Assembly: GCF_002261335.1 (NCBI RefSeq)
Contig: NZ_NEVL01000004.1
Coordinates: 496,001 to 560,000 of the forward strand
Length of the DNA: 64,000 nt
Direction: 5' to 3'
Source of the DNA: Bordetella genomosp. 1
Lineage (GTDB): Bacteria > Pseudomonadota > Gammaproteobacteria > Burkholderiales > Burkholderiaceae_B
The position numbers were made by a program, and so were the translations under genes. A model generated the notes under the pieces. The model worked only from the letters and a program-made list of their open reading frames with translations, did no database searches and had not been told where the DNA came from. Below are positions 63,453-64,000 of this stretch, in pieces. The stretch's first letter is position 1, and every line of letters starts with the position of its first letter.

Positions 63453-64000
63453 CTAGAGGAACCAGCTCACGATTTGCGCCCCCAGCGCCAGGAAAGGCTG
63501 CATGAAAAATTGCAGGGTGCCCGTCACCAATAAGACGATGACGATCACCATCCCATAAGGCTCCATTTTCGAGTACTGCCAGGCCAGGCGCTGGGGCAGC
63601 AGGGAAAACAGGACACGCCCGCCGTCGAGCGGCAGCAGCGGCAGCAGATTCAGTGCCATCAGGACCAGGTTCACCATCACGCCGGCCTGGGCCATTTCGT
63701 ACCAGAAGCCCTCCTGGACGCCGGTGGCGAAGTAGATCCGGATCGCCAGCACCCAGAGGATGGCCATCAGCAGGTTCGACATCGGGCCGGCCAGGGCCAC
63801 CCAGAGCATGTCGCGCTTGGGACGGCGCAGCCGGCCGAAATCCACCGGCACCGGCTTGGCCCAGCCGAACAACAGGCCGGCGCCGCCGGTCAGCTTGGAG
63901 ATCAGCAGGATGGCCGCGGGCACCAGCAGCGTGCCGACCGGATCGATGTGGCTGATCGGGTTGAGCGTGACGCGGCCGGCCTGCCAGGCGGTGGGGTCGC
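63453..64000 (-). CDS. Site-2 protease family (M50) zinc metalloprotease, 5' part outside window
   Basis: 182 codons of the C-terminal part; the frame stays open through the right edge (DPTAWQAGRVTLNPISHID at the boundary), so the HExxH motif lies outside. Multiple membrane helices and the family's NLLPLLPLDGGRV motif (second zinc-ligand region) near the C-terminus. This short M50 type (YwhC/Rip3-like, about 220 residues) is common near dapA and trpS in betaproteobacteria. Its target is unknown. Confidence 0.92.
   Translation of the reverse strand, partial: DPTAWQAGRVTLNPISHIDPVGTLLVPAAILLISKLTGGAGLLFGWAKPVPVDFGRLRRPKRDMLWVALAGPMSNLLMAILWVLAIRIYFATGVQEGFWYEMAQAGVMVNLVLMALNLLPLLPLDGGRVLFSLLPQRLAWQYSKMEPYGMVIVIVLLVTGTLQFFMQPFLALGAQIVSWFL

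Overview
The window reads as one contiguous piece of a high-GC betaproteobacterial chromosome, most likely Alcaligenaceae (Bordetella, Achromobacter or Pigmentiphaga relatives). The reasons are three-fold: a lysC / tRNA-Ser / tilS / accA / glycosylase / cysS block; two stand-alone Bug-type (TctC) solute receptors, a family greatly expanded in that group; and the pairs bamC-dapA and mutS with an L16-hydroxylase-like gene. The genus is inferred. No phage, plasmid, insertion sequence or CRISPR array was seen.

Layout. 1-3360: siderophore ABC importer (CeuBCDE/FepBDGC type; ATPase cut by the left edge). 4159-13123: DUF3829 lipoprotein, a glycine-rich autotransporter, two orphan response regulators, a secreted Ig-repeat protein and a HEAT-repeat protein. 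13288-21981: housekeeping (tRNA-Ser, lysC, tilS, accA, glycosylase, cysS, TPR protein, cyclophilin, lpxH). 22057-28026: an amino-acid ABC importer in one transcription unit with an aminotransferase, an RraA/HMG-aldolase-like protein and a LysR regulator. 28161-32723: uppP, TerC-CBS membrane protein, suhB, trmJ. 32773-38930: two Bug receptors with IclR or LysR regulators, L-aspartate dehydrogenase, an MscS channel. 39067-44095: the four-gene imelysin iron cluster. 44443-50585: NitT/TauT-type ABC importer, AtzG/AtzE (HpxX/HpxY)-type amidase, GntR regulator, a membrane ABM-domain protein and an HpxZ/AtzH-like protein. 50661-55797: FMN reductase, a 1.2-kb non-coding repeat array, dodecin, LysR/oxidoreductase and CMD/MerR pairs. 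56423-64000: mutS, L16 hydroxylase-like gene, small lipoprotein, bamC, dapA and an M50 protease cut by the right edge.

Two things stand out. First, 51279-52462 holds seven same-direction copies of a 104-bp element that align without a single gap, while the spacers between them range from 9 to 190 bp. Each copy opens with two facing 9-mers close to DnaA boxes (TTATCCCCR, 5 bp, TGTGGACAA) and ends in a GC-rich palindromic block. I find no gene there and propose a DnaA-binding (datA/DARS-like) locus, with a multi-copy structured RNA as the alternative. Second, the amidase/transport region carries two textbook nitrogen-control modules: a sigma-54 promoter with an exact GCACCA-N3-TGGTGC NtrC site ahead of the ABC operon, and a second sigma-54 promoter on the opposite strand with two NtrC sites at about -109 and -139. 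Together they mark the cluster as a nitrogen-scavenging unit.
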